Position numbers and translations under genes: made by a program. DNA of 22,580 nucleotides from JBATTK01 sp049670505 (lineage in GTDB: Bacteria; Bacteroidota; Bacteroidia; Flavobacteriales; Flavobacteriaceae), in the NCBI GenBank assembly GCA_049670505.1, contig JBATTK010000172.1:1-22580 (forward strand), in the 5' to 3' direction. The number at the start of each line of letters is the position of its first letter. Positions within the stretch are counted from its first letter, which is position 1. The notes under the pieces are model-generated. The model made no database searches and had not been told where the DNA came from. It saw nothing but the letters and a program-made list of their open reading frames with translations. Below, one piece after another: positions 1-6,630 of the stretch.

Positions 1-1
1 T

Positions 2-280
2 GATGAGTTATTAATCGATGTTGATCAAATTGTATTGTACGAACAGAATAAACCTAAGAACGGTGTTTCCCATAAAATGTGGCAGTTGCAAGCGGATAGC
101 GAAAAGAATTTGTTGGCAGGTTATATAAAAAGATGGAAAGAAGAAGGAACGCTTTCAGAGCTATTTATGAATGAGGCAAAACCACAAATAGAAGAGGCGA
201 TGGATGTTATAATTCTTTATGAAAACAAAAAAGATAAAACATCGGAAAGCAAATTGATGGACATTATATTAAGCAATTAA
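2..280 (+). CDS. C-terminal part of an unknown protein, cut by the window edge
   Basis: The reading frame is open from base 2 to a TAA at 278-280, giving 92 visible residues that begin DELLIDVDQIVLYEQNK. A TTG at 35 could serve as a start, but the frame continues upstream without a stop, so this is more simply the tail of a longer gene whose start lies left of the window. The visible part is hydrophilic, rich in Lys and Glu, probably mostly helical, with no signal peptide, membrane segment or motif that I recognise. The next gene begins 15 bases after the stop, so the two are probably co-transcribed. Function unknown. Confidence 0.6.
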   Translation, partial: DELLIDVDQIVLYEQNKPKNGVSHKMWQLQADSEKNLLAGYIKRWKEEGTLSELFMNEAKPQIEEAMDVIILYENKKDKTSESKLMDIILSN

Positions 281-295
281 CTATCTAATTAAGTT

Positions 296-619
296 ATGGA
301 TTTTAATGAAATTTTAAAAGAGTTAAAAGATGCTATCCTGAAAATTTCAGAAGAGCAATACGGAGAACTTACAGAAGAATCAAAAAAGGATATTGAAGAT
401 TTTTTAAAGACTTCAAAAGAAAAACTGCTACGTTGGACCGTTTTATTGGCCAATAATGAATTGAGTAAGGAAGATTATGAATGGTTGGTAAAAAGTCAAA
501 AGGACTTACTTGAAATGCAAGGTTTACTGCGAGTTGGGGTATCCAAAATAAGTTTGGGCCATTTTAAAAATAAAGTGGTCAAAACTATAGTTGATATCGT
601 TACGGGTATTGTTTTTTGA
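296..619 (+). CDS. Small hypothetical protein, 107 aa
   Basis: An ATG-initiated frame 15 bases behind the preceding partial gene encodes an acidic, helix-rich cytoplasmic-type protein. Residues 1-55 are strongly charged (runs of Glu and Lys), residues 56-80 contain a moderately hydrophobic stretch around WTVLLANN, and the last 12 residues (KTIVDIVTGIVF) are hydrophobic, which could be a short membrane-associating or packing helix. There is no signal peptide. I do not recognise the family. Codon use resembles that of neighbouring genes and the close spacing to the upstream frame supports it being real. The gene after it is more than 500 bases away, so it is probably the last gene of its operon. 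Confidence 0.6.
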   Translation: MDFNEILKELKDAILKISEEQYGELTEESKKDIEDFLKTSKEKLLRWTVLLANNELSKEDYEWLVKSQKDLLEMQGLLRVGVSKISLGHFKNKVVKTIVDIVTGIVF

Positions 620-984
620 GTAAGCAAAATCAAAGAATTGAAGAATCCATTATGGATATGGATTTGACAAACAATCCCATGCTCCTTTGGGATTCCCATT
701 AAAAAAAAATTACGCACCAAGGTCTTTGCCCCATATAACACCCATTGAGCGTCCCATTGATGCCTTAAAAGGTATGAATACATCACTTGCGATTGGCATC
801 CACATCAATAAGGGAGCCGTTGAGAAAGCTTATTTCATTGGTAGTGAAACTAACGATCTTATAGCTTCAATCCTTAAACAGGTTAAGCCCGATCAAACAG
901 GTTTTCCAACCTCTTGCACTTCTCCAAATCCTTTAAAAAGAAATTTGGTTTAAGTCCATCTACTTTAGTACAAACAAGAGATTA

Positions 985-1046
985 ATTTCCGATTGTCGGA
1001 AATATTATAGCCCGTCGGTTTTGTGCTACGGCCATGTCGGAAATAT
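985..1046. repeat. Palindrome plus 12-bp direct repeat upstream of the lipoprotein gene
   Basis: ATTTCCGA (985-992) and TCGGAAAT (996-1003) form a perfect 8-bp inverted repeat around a 3-base centre. The right arm is part of TGTCGGAAATAT (994-1005), which recurs exactly at 1035-1046, 41 bp further on. The arrangement lies about 100-150 bp upstream of the lipoprotein start and could be an operator pair, though the second copy lacks the left half of the palindrome. No regulator is assigned. Confidence 0.4.
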
Positions 1047-1092
1047 GATTTCATTTGCCGTTTTTGTATAAGCCTTACAACAGTATCACTAG

Positions 1093-1100
1093 TACTTTTG
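1093..1100 (+). promoter_or_regulatory. Candidate -7 box (TACTTTTG) for the lipoprotein gene
   Basis: TACTTTTG fits the Bacteroidetes -7 consensus TAnnTTTG exactly and lies 41 bp upstream of the ATG at 1142. The nearest upstream TTG (1064-1066) is 26 bases away, longer than the usual 17-23, so only the -7 element is supported. Confidence 0.35.
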
Positions 1101-1141
1101 TCCCCGAATTTTAAACATAAAAACATTTAATTTCTAAAACA

Positions 1142-1975
1142 ATGAACAATTATTTTAAGCATTTCAATTCTATAGGCATATCATTTTTTATGTTAATCCT
1201 ATTAAGCGCTTGTAGCAATGACAATGATCAAACTGAGGATCCAATAGAGGAAAACGATTCAGGATTAAGCCTACGTTTGGAGAGTAACGGCGACTTCGGG
1301 AAAATTTTGGTCAACAAAAAAAATCAGTCCATATACTTTTTTGCCGGGGATGTAACAGGTGAAAGCAACTGCAATGGCGGGTGCGCCGATGTATGGCCCG
1401 CACTGATCGGAGAGGTGAGCGAGCTGGAGATCAGTTCTGATCTGGACATCAATGATTTTAGTGCCATTACACGTGAGGGGGGCCAGAAGCAAATCGCCTA
1501 TAAAGGATGGCCGCTATACTACTTTTCCCCGGATGCGGACGGAGTACTTGAAGCTCCCGGAGAAACCCTGGGCGATGGTCAGGGCGGACTTTTTCACGTT
1601 GCTAAACCTGATTATAGCATTTTACTGGGACAACAAGCTGTGACGGAAGGTGGAGACCCCGTGGTCTATTTGGTGGATTACAGAGGGGTTAGTCTGTATT
1701 ACAATATGGACGACGATGAAAATAAAAGCAACTGTGCCGGAGGTTGTGCCGGTGTTTGGCCTCCATTTAAAACTCCGGAAAATCTTGTACTTCCATCTTC
1801 GTTGAGTTTGGATGATTTTGTTTCCAATAAGCGGGAAGATGATTTGGGGCCTCAACTGGCTTACAAAAAAAGTCCGTTATACTTTTTCTCTCAAGATGAA
1901 GAAAAACGGGGTAGCGTTTTAGGTCAAGCAGGTGGTCCTAGTCAAACATTTTTTGTTGTAGAACCTGCAAAGTAA
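1142..1975 (+). CDS. Lipoprotein with two PF03640-type secreted repeats
   Basis: A 277-residue protein with a lipoprotein signal peptide: hydrophobic stretch at about residues 11-21 and lipobox L21-S22-A23-C24, followed by an acidic linker (25-40), so it is probably anchored at the outer membrane. Two homologous modules follow, about residues 50-155 and 172-274. Each has a short beta-rich entry (VNKKNQSIYFFAGD, VDYRGVSLYYNMDD), then a C-x3-C site (C77/C81 within NCNGGCADVWP, C198/C202 within NCAGGCAGVWP), then a later AYK-W/S-PLYYF/PLYFF element. This matches the 'secreted repeat of unknown function' lipoprotein family (PF03640/COG4315). Biochemical role is not established; the paired cysteines suggest a disulfide or a metal/haem site, which is inference. 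It stands alone, with a stem-loop just downstream. Confidence 0.85.
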   Translation: MNNYFKHFNSIGISFFMLILLSACSNDNDQTEDPIEENDSGLSLRLESNGDFGKILVNKKNQSIYFFAGDVTGESNCNGGCADVWPALIGEVSELEISSDLDINDFSAITREGGQKQIAYKGWPLYYFSPDADGVLEAPGETLGDGQGGLFHVAKPDYSILLGQQAVTEGGDPVVYLVDYRGVSLYYNMDDDENKSNCAGGCAGVWPPFKTPENLVLPSSLSLDDFVSNKREDDLGPQLAYKKSPLYFFSQDEEKRGSVLGQAGGPSQTFFVVEPAK

Positions 1976-1997
1976 TATTTATTGAACTCATTTATAG

Positions 1998-2032
1998 AAA
2001 AGTGGTATAAAGATATTTTATGCCACTTTTTT
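1998..2032 (+). terminator. Stem-loop terminator after the lipoprotein gene
   Basis: Arms at 1998-2011 (AAAAGTGGTATAAA) and 2017-2030 (TTTATGCCACTTTT) pair over 14 positions with one T-G wobble, with a 5-base loop and a T6 run closing at 2032. It begins 22 bases after the lipoprotein stop. Because the stem starts with A4, it could also work from the other side for the convergent corA-type transcript, which ends at 2194. Confidence 0.75.
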
Positions 2033-2193
2033 AGATGTAATGGTTCGCAGCGGGATTTTCAGGATGGGCACCAAACCCGAAGAGACATTCAGGAAATTGA
2101 AGATGTATCATTGTCATTACAATCTTGCTTTGCTCCCGATAGTCGCAAAGAAAAATAGTAGCTGTCCAATTTTTTTGATGACATTTCCAAGTG

Positions 2194-3300
2194 TCAGAGC
2201 CACTTTCGTTTTCTGAAATACATGAGCATTCCTATGGCGATAACAATCATAACGCCTAGCATAATAAAATAGCTGTACTTGTACTTCAGTTCGGGTACTA
2301 CTTCAAAATTGGTTCCATAAATCCCTGCAATGAATGTCAGTGGAATAAAGATGACGGAAAAAATGGTCAAGAATTTCATTACGTCGTTCAGCTTACTACT
2401 TATGGTGGTATGATAAATATTTAATTGGTCGGAAAGAATTTCACGATAGGTTTCCGACGAATCGATTGCTTGGTGAACGTTGTCCAAAAGCTCTTTAAAA
2501 TGAATATGGGTGCTTTCATCTATTAACTCGGATTCCATTTTAGATAAGGCCAAAGTCATTTCCTTTGCGGGAGTAATGTTTTTTCTCAAGAAATTCATTT
2601 CTCTCTTATAGGTATAAATTTCGTCGATGACACTTTTTCTGGGTTCCTGTAATAAGGTTTCTTCCAAAGTCTCAATTTTTTCCCCTAGAACACCAACGAT
2701 ATAGATGTAATTGTCTACCACGATATCCAGTAAGGCAAAGGTCAAATATTCCGTGCCACCCGTCCTGATTCGTTTTTTTTGATTTCTGATACGTTCTCGG
2801 ACCGGTTCAAAAACGTCCCCTCTTTTTTCCTGAAAAGACAATAGTACCGAATCGGTTAAGATGATGCTTAGATTTTCAGCGGAGATTTGCCCGGTGTGCT
2901 CATCTTGCTGCAACATTTTTATGGAAAGCAAAATACAATTACTGAATTCTTGAACTTTTGGCCTAGCATGCACATCCATAACTTCTGCCAGAACAAGTTT
3001 GTCAAAATTGAACCCTTCGGCTATTTCCTCTATTGTTTTTTCGTCATGTAGGCCATCAATATTAAACCAAGTTACCGTAGGTGTTTTTTGGTGTTCAAGT
3101 ACTGCGTGGACTTTCTCCACTACTTTTTCCCGTAAGTTTTCAGCATCGTAATCAACGATACGAAGCAAAACTTTATCCATTTTTTGTTCGCCCCTAAAAG
3201 AAAGGTCATCGGGAGAAAGACCGATATCTTCCTTTCGTTTTTTTACAAATCTCGCCATGTTTGCCGGTGCTTTTAAAATATTCTTTGTCTTGAGCTTCAT
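2194..3300 (-). CDS. corA: CorA-family divalent metal ion channel with GTN signature
   Basis: 368 residues, the normal length for CorA. The cytoplasmic N-terminal alpha/beta domain spans about 45-200, a long helical stalk about 200-305, and two C-terminal membrane helices about 306-327 and 343-361, followed by the positively charged tail FRKRKWL. CorA forms inner-membrane pentamers that admit Mg2+ (or Co2+/Ni2+). Between the two helices sits the pore signature, here Y328-G329-T330-N331-F rather than YGMN; the following VPEL and surrounding residues are otherwise typical. The codons read GGA ACC AAT, so this is not a frame error. It is the last gene of a probable operon with the aspartoacylase-family and rimK-like genes (52-bp gap). 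The family call is secure; ion choice is not known given the changed signature. Confidence 0.9.
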   Translation of the reverse strand: MKLKTKNILKAPANMARFVKKRKEDIGLSPDDLSFRGEQKMDKVLLRIVDYDAENLREKVVEKVHAVLEHQKTPTVTWFNIDGLHDEKTIEEIAEGFNFDKLVLAEVMDVHARPKVQEFSNCILLSIKMLQQDEHTGQISAENLSIILTDSVLLSFQEKRGDVFEPVRERIRNQKKRIRTGGTEYLTFALLDIVVDNYIYIVGVLGEKIETLEETLLQEPRKSVIDEIYTYKREMNFLRKNITPAKEMTLALSKMESELIDESTHIHFKELLDNVHQAIDSSETYREILSDQLNIYHTTISSKLNDVMKFLTIFSVIFIPLTFIAGIYGTNFEVVPELKYKYSYFIMLGVMIVIAIGMLMYFRKRKWL

Positions 3301-3352
3301 TTCCTTTTATTTAAAAATGACCTTTTCAAGATAGTCATTGGATAGACAATCC

Positions 3353-4318
3353 TTAATCTCTAGATATATGCAGTATCCCATCGCCCTGATTGACAATGGG
3401 AGATTGATTGATACAAATAATATAGCCGGTGTACAAGGCTTTGATATTTCGTTCAAAATAACCGAAAGGATCGGAGATACTTCCAAGAACATCACCTTTA
3501 TTTATTTTACTTCCCAATCTGACAGCGGGGTGAAACATACCGGAGTATTTGGCCCTTACCCAACTTGATTTGTTAATGATCTTAGGTTTTATAATCTTAT
3601 TATCCATTGATCCCAACTCCTCACTAAAGTCTCTCATACCTAGATACTGCATTACGCGGAGCGCCCCGGCAACCCCCGCCTTAGAAACTTTGTTATCAAT
3701 ATCCAAGGATTTTCCTCCTTCAAAAAGCAGTACTTTTTTATTAAGTTTATGTAGGGTCTCCCTAAAGGATTTATCCCTATGGCCGGTTTGGATTATAAAT
3801 CGTGGCCCGAACACTTTTGCCAACTTTAAGGTCTCTTTATCCCCTTCGTTTATTCTTATTTGAGGTATATTGAAACGGCCGTCCCCCCCTGTATGGTAAT
3901 CGATACAATAGTCTACCAGCGGAGCGATTTCCTTAATAATGTGATAGGCAAACCTGCTGGCCAATGATCCCCGTGGACTCCCGGGAAATACCCTGTTCAA
4001 ATCCCTACCGTCCGGAAATTGTCGTTTTTGATTTAAAAAACCGAATACATTGACCACGGGTATGCAAATGACCATCCCGAATTCCGGTTTGTTGAATTTT
4101 TTGGATATCAACTGGCGCACAATTTCGATACCGTTTATTTCATTGCCGTGTATGCCCGCTGTAATCAACAGGGTGGGGCCTTCTTTTTTGGCTCTTTCCA
4201 CAATGATCGGCACCTGTATTTTGGTCCTGGTATGTAATTTGGCAATGTCTAGATTGAGTTGCACCCCTTTTCCATTGGAAATAGCGTGCCCTAGCACTTC
4301 AATTTTATCACTCTGCAT
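3353..4318 (-). CDS. Succinylglutamate desuccinylase/aspartoacylase-family hydrolase
   Basis: 321 residues, cytoplasmic (no signal peptide). The M14-like AstE/AspA zinc hydrolase pattern is complete: H57 and E60 in GIHGNEINGIE, the substrate-binding DLNRVFPG at 106-113, third zinc ligand H142 in DYHTGG, and a likely catalytic glutamate E200 in LLFEGGKS. The C-terminal part (about 240-321) is a beta domain that shapes the active site in relatives and carries IKPKIINKSSWV and SDPFGY. The family cleaves N-acyl amino acids or gamma/alpha-linked acyl-amino acid amides. Its ATG at 4316-4318 overlaps the end of the rimK-like gene by 11 nt, so translation is probably coupled and the pair may act on the same amide (ligase plus hydrolase). 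The substrate is not evident from sequence. Confidence 0.85.
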   Translation of the reverse strand: MQSDKIEVLGHAISNGKGVQLNLDIAKLHTRTKIQVPIIVERAKKEGPTLLITAGIHGNEINGIEIVRQLISKKFNKPEFGMVICIPVVNVFGFLNQKRQFPDGRDLNRVFPGSPRGSLASRFAYHIIKEIAPLVDYCIDYHTGGDGRFNIPQIRINEGDKETLKLAKVFGPRFIIQTGHRDKSFRETLHKLNKKVLLFEGGKSLDIDNKVSKAGVAGALRVMQYLGMRDFSEELGSMDNKIIKPKIINKSSWVRAKYSGMFHPAVRLGSKINKGDVLGSISDPFGYFERNIKALYTGYIICINQSPIVNQGDGILHISRD

Positions 4319-5183
4319 TTCGTTCTACGTACTTAATGATCTGTCCTGCAATATCCTTTCCGGTCGCTTCTTCTATGCCTTCCAGTCCCGGGGATGAATT
4401 CACTTCAAGGATTAGAGGGCCTCGGGCAGATTGTAACAGGTCCACACCCGCTACGCCAAGCCCCATAGCCTTGGCCGCTTTCAGGGCTGCATTCTCTTCC
4501 TCGTCAGAAAGTTCAATAATATTTGCAGAACCCCCACGATGAAGGTTGGATCGGAACTCCCCTTCCTTGCCCTGCCTTTTCATCGCCCCCACTACAACGC
4601 CGTCTACCACAAAAGCCCTCAAATCGGCACCCTTGGCTTCTTTGATGAATTCCTGTACGATTACGCGCGCCTGTAAGCCATTAAAAGCCTCTAAAATTGA
4701 TTCCGCCGAATTCCGATTATCGGCCAATACTACACCTAGGCCTTGTGTACCTTCCAAAAGCTTAATTACCACAGGTGCTCCGCCTGCCTTGTCGATAATA
4801 GCACCTACATTTTTGGAGTAATTACTAAAAACGGTCTTGGGTAGTCCCAGCCCGGCCCTTGATAAAATCTGTAGGCTTCTTAATTTATCACGAGACCGTA
4901 CCAATGCCTGTGATTCTACGGCTGAAAAAACCTTCATCATTTCAAATTGACGCACCACGGCGGTTCCATAAAAGGTGATGGAAGACCCGATACGCGGAAT
5001 AACTCCGTCAACACCTTCTATTTCTTTTCCTTGATAGATGAGTCCAGGTTTTTTTCTTTCGATGATGAGGTCACATTTGGCATGATCTATTACTTGTATG
5101 GTATGCCCCTTTTTCTCCCCGGCTTCAACAAGTCGTTTGGTGGAATACAAATTCGCGTTCTGTGATAGGATTACTATTTTCAT
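4308..5183 (-). CDS. rimK: RimK-type ATP-grasp amino-acid ligase
   Basis: 291 residues, close to the roughly 300 of E. coli RimK, which adds glutamates to the C-terminus of ribosomal protein S6. The N-terminal pre-ATP-grasp domain (1-95) contains GVIPRIGSSITFYG; the central ATP-grasp domain (about 100-285) shows VIKLLEGTQGLGV (nucleotide-binding loop), VQEFIKEAKGADLRAFV, and the Mg2+-binding segment LILEVNSSPGLEGIE with E and N in the usual places. Cytoplasmic. It is the first gene of a minus-strand operon with the aspartoacylase-family hydrolase and the CorA-type channel. In many bacteria RimK-like ligases sit next to such hydrolases, but whether this one modifies S6 or another target cannot be told from sequence. 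Confidence 0.88.
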   Translation of the reverse strand: MKIVILSQNANLYSTKRLVEAGEKKGHTIQVIDHAKCDLIIERKKPGLIYQGKEIEGVDGVIPRIGSSITFYGTAVVRQFEMMKVFSAVESQALVRSRDKLRSLQILSRAGLGLPKTVFSNYSKNVGAIIDKAGGAPVVIKLLEGTQGLGVVLADNRNSAESILEAFNGLQARVIVQEFIKEAKGADLRAFVVDGVVVGAMKRQGKEGEFRSNLHRGGSANIIELSDEEENAALKAAKAMGLGVAGVDLLQSARGPLILEVNSSPGLEGIEEATGKDIAGQIIKYVERNAE

Positions 5184-5331
5184 ATAAATAACTTTTAATT
5201 AGTGATGCGCATGTCTACTATAGGTGAAAACAGATTAATCCACCACCTCATAGAGACCATACAAACGGATAATTTTAATTTATATCAATTTAATTTTCTT
5301 GATGCTTTTTGAAGGAGAAATAACGGCATCC

Positions 5332-5436
5332 TTACCAAATTGACAGGATAACACCAAAAGCCAGATTTCCAAACAGTCCTTTGAAAAAAACCTTCAGAGA
5401 GCTATAGTTATGGGTAACTACGACATTCCAATGAAT
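5332..5436 (-). pseudogene. Possible remnant of the C-terminus of an outer-membrane protein
   Basis: On the minus strand, after a stop, a frame runs 34 codons to a TAA at 5332-5334 with no start codon. It ends in LFGNLAFGVILSIW, an amphipathic, glycine-bearing strand-like segment with a terminal aromatic residue, as in the last beta-strand of outer-membrane barrels. No continuing frame upstream is obvious, so I read it as a decayed gene end left between the rimK-like operon and the regulator. It is short and chance resemblance is possible. Confidence 0.3.
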
Positions 5437-5452
5437 TTAAGATGTGTTATTT

Positions 5453-5526
5453 TTCACCTTGGGTGAATATAATGCGACTAAAAACATTTGACCGCTACTT
5501 GGGTAGCATAAGTCATCAAAAATGAC
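5453..5526. promoter_or_regulatory. Cluster of three short palindromes upstream of the Crp/Fnr gene
   Basis: Within 74 bp lie TTCACC-TTG-GGTGAA (5453-5467), GCTAC-TTGG-GTAGC (5494-5507) and GTCAT-CAAAA-ATGAC (5512-5526). The first two share the centre TTGGGT. They sit 112-186 bp upstream of the regulator's ATG. They could be operators, possibly for autoregulation, or small hairpins in a leader; none matches the FNR (TTGAT-N4-ATCAA) or CRP (TGTGA-N6-TCACA) consensus exactly. Confidence 0.35.
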
Positions 5527-5638
5527 ACTATGTCTTTAAGATACCGTAGTTTTTAGAACAATAATTATCTAAACTTAAATGAATTCGGATGAAAATATGG
5601 TAACTTGACCACCCCTATACTACGAGTTAGAAAGCGAA

Positions 5639-6346
5639 ATGAATTCAGAGAGTGAGCATTTTTCCCGATACCAAGCGAGTCTAAAAAAATCGCCTTTTTT
5701 TAAAGATTCCGGTATGGAGGCCATGCATCGGTTATTGCTCTTGATGACCTCGGAAAATTGGACCACAAAAAATTTTAAGAGTAGTACAGAGGTATCTTCC
5801 ACCTTTCATTTTATTGTTTCCGGTCGACTTAAAGTATACAAATCAAATCCGGATACCGGTAGGGAACATACCGTTTTTGTCCTATCTAGCGGTGATGTAT
5901 TCGATGTGTTGTCCTTACTTGAATCGAAACCACACGATGTCTATTGGGAGGCATTGGATACCTTGGAAGTATTGAAGATTCCGATGGATGAAATGCGCCA
6001 TTGGATCAATGAGTTCCCTGAAATACATAAATCTATTTTGTATTATCTAGGAAATCGAATGCAGCAGCTTATGGATGTAGCGACCGATGTTACCCTTCAT
6101 AGCACCTTGGTAAGACTGTCCGGTCTTTTGCTTAAGAATATCAACGGGGAAACCCGTCAATTAGAATTGATCAATAACCTTCCAAATGATGAAATTGCCG
6201 GCCTTATAGGTACTACACGGGCCGTGGTTAGCAGACATATTCAAGAATTGAAACGCTGTGGTGCCATTTCTGTAAGTCGTAGACAGATCAATGTGAAGAA
6301 TTTGGAGCTATTACTCCATATAGCGGAGGAAAAGTATATTCCTTAA
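5639..6346 (+). CDS. Crp/Fnr-family transcriptional regulator
   Basis: 235 residues, usual for the family. The N-terminal cyclic-nucleotide-binding-like beta-roll spans about 20-130 (FHFIVSGRLKVYKSNPDTG, VLSSGDVFDVLSLLE), a dimerisation helix about 133-165, and a C-terminal winged helix-turn-helix about 170-225 with the recognition region LPNDEIAGLIGTTRAVVSRH (181-200). There is a single cysteine (C207) and none near the N-terminus, so it is not an Fe-S FNR. The phosphate-binding cassette lacks the Arg-Ser pair needed to bind cAMP (it reads LESKPHDVYW), so the ligand, if any, is different. It is transcribed alone, divergent from the rimK-like operon and convergent with the FucP-type gene; targets are unknown. 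Confidence 0.88.
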   Translation: MNSESEHFSRYQASLKKSPFFKDSGMEAMHRLLLLMTSENWTTKNFKSSTEVSSTFHFIVSGRLKVYKSNPDTGREHTVFVLSSGDVFDVLSLLESKPHDVYWEALDTLEVLKIPMDEMRHWINEFPEIHKSILYYLGNRMQQLMDVATDVTLHSTLVRLSGLLLKNINGETRQLELINNLPNDEIAGLIGTTRAVVSRHIQELKRCGAISVSRRQINVKNLELLLHIAEEKYIP

Positions 6347-6630
6347 TTATCATTTCCCTCGCAAAAATCACGTTTTCAAAGCTATAAATGGATTCCTTAT
6401 GCTACTGTCATCCTTTTGAAAACTATGCATGTTATTGAGCTACGGGAGGTTCCAGAAAAATCCAAGAAAATTATGGGTCAAAATATGGTGCCAAAGGTTT
6501 AATGCATATTTACAAAATTCAGACGCCTTTTAAGATTATTTTGAAGCCCAATAGGGAAACCATATATACAACCTAAAACTTTTGAACGACGAAAAAGGGA
6601 AATCATGGTCATATTACATCAATACCCTAA

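Larger units (their letters stand above)
620..1141. other. 522-bp gene-poor stretch with possible decayed coding DNA
   Basis: No convincing intact gene. In the plus strand a frame is open from 642 to 953 (about 103 codons) with no ATG until about 774 and only a TTG at 687 as an upstream start. Its product (with GFPLKKNYAPRSLPHITP and AYFIGSETNDLIASILK) looks somewhat protein-like but I cannot place it. A second short frame just upstream (616-702, TTG start overlapping the previous stop, ending LLWDSH) stops beside an A-rich run at about 701-709. Frameshift decay of one gene is possible but unproven. Downstream lie an 8-bp-arm palindrome, a 12-bp direct repeat and a -7-like box, listed separately. 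Confidence 0.4.
5184..5638. other. 455-bp divergent spacer between rimK-like and Crp/Fnr genes
   Basis: No intact gene is visible. It must carry promoters in both directions; I find no unambiguous TTG-N17-23-TAnnTTTG pair for either. The right half contains three short perfect palindromes and the left half a short minus-strand frame that resembles the end of an outer-membrane protein; both are listed separately. Confidence 0.6.

Noticed and set aside
2040..2213. Plus-strand frame of about 50 codons after an ATG at 2064, overlapping the end of the corA-type gene
   Set aside because: No recognisable motif, overlaps the tail of a secure gene on the other strand, and follows a terminator without a promoter-like site.
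6372..6423. Inverted repeat GTTTTCAAA / TTTGAAAAC in the convergent spacer as a terminator
   Set aside because: Only 9-bp AT-rich arms with a 34-base loop and no T tract after either arm; too weak to call.
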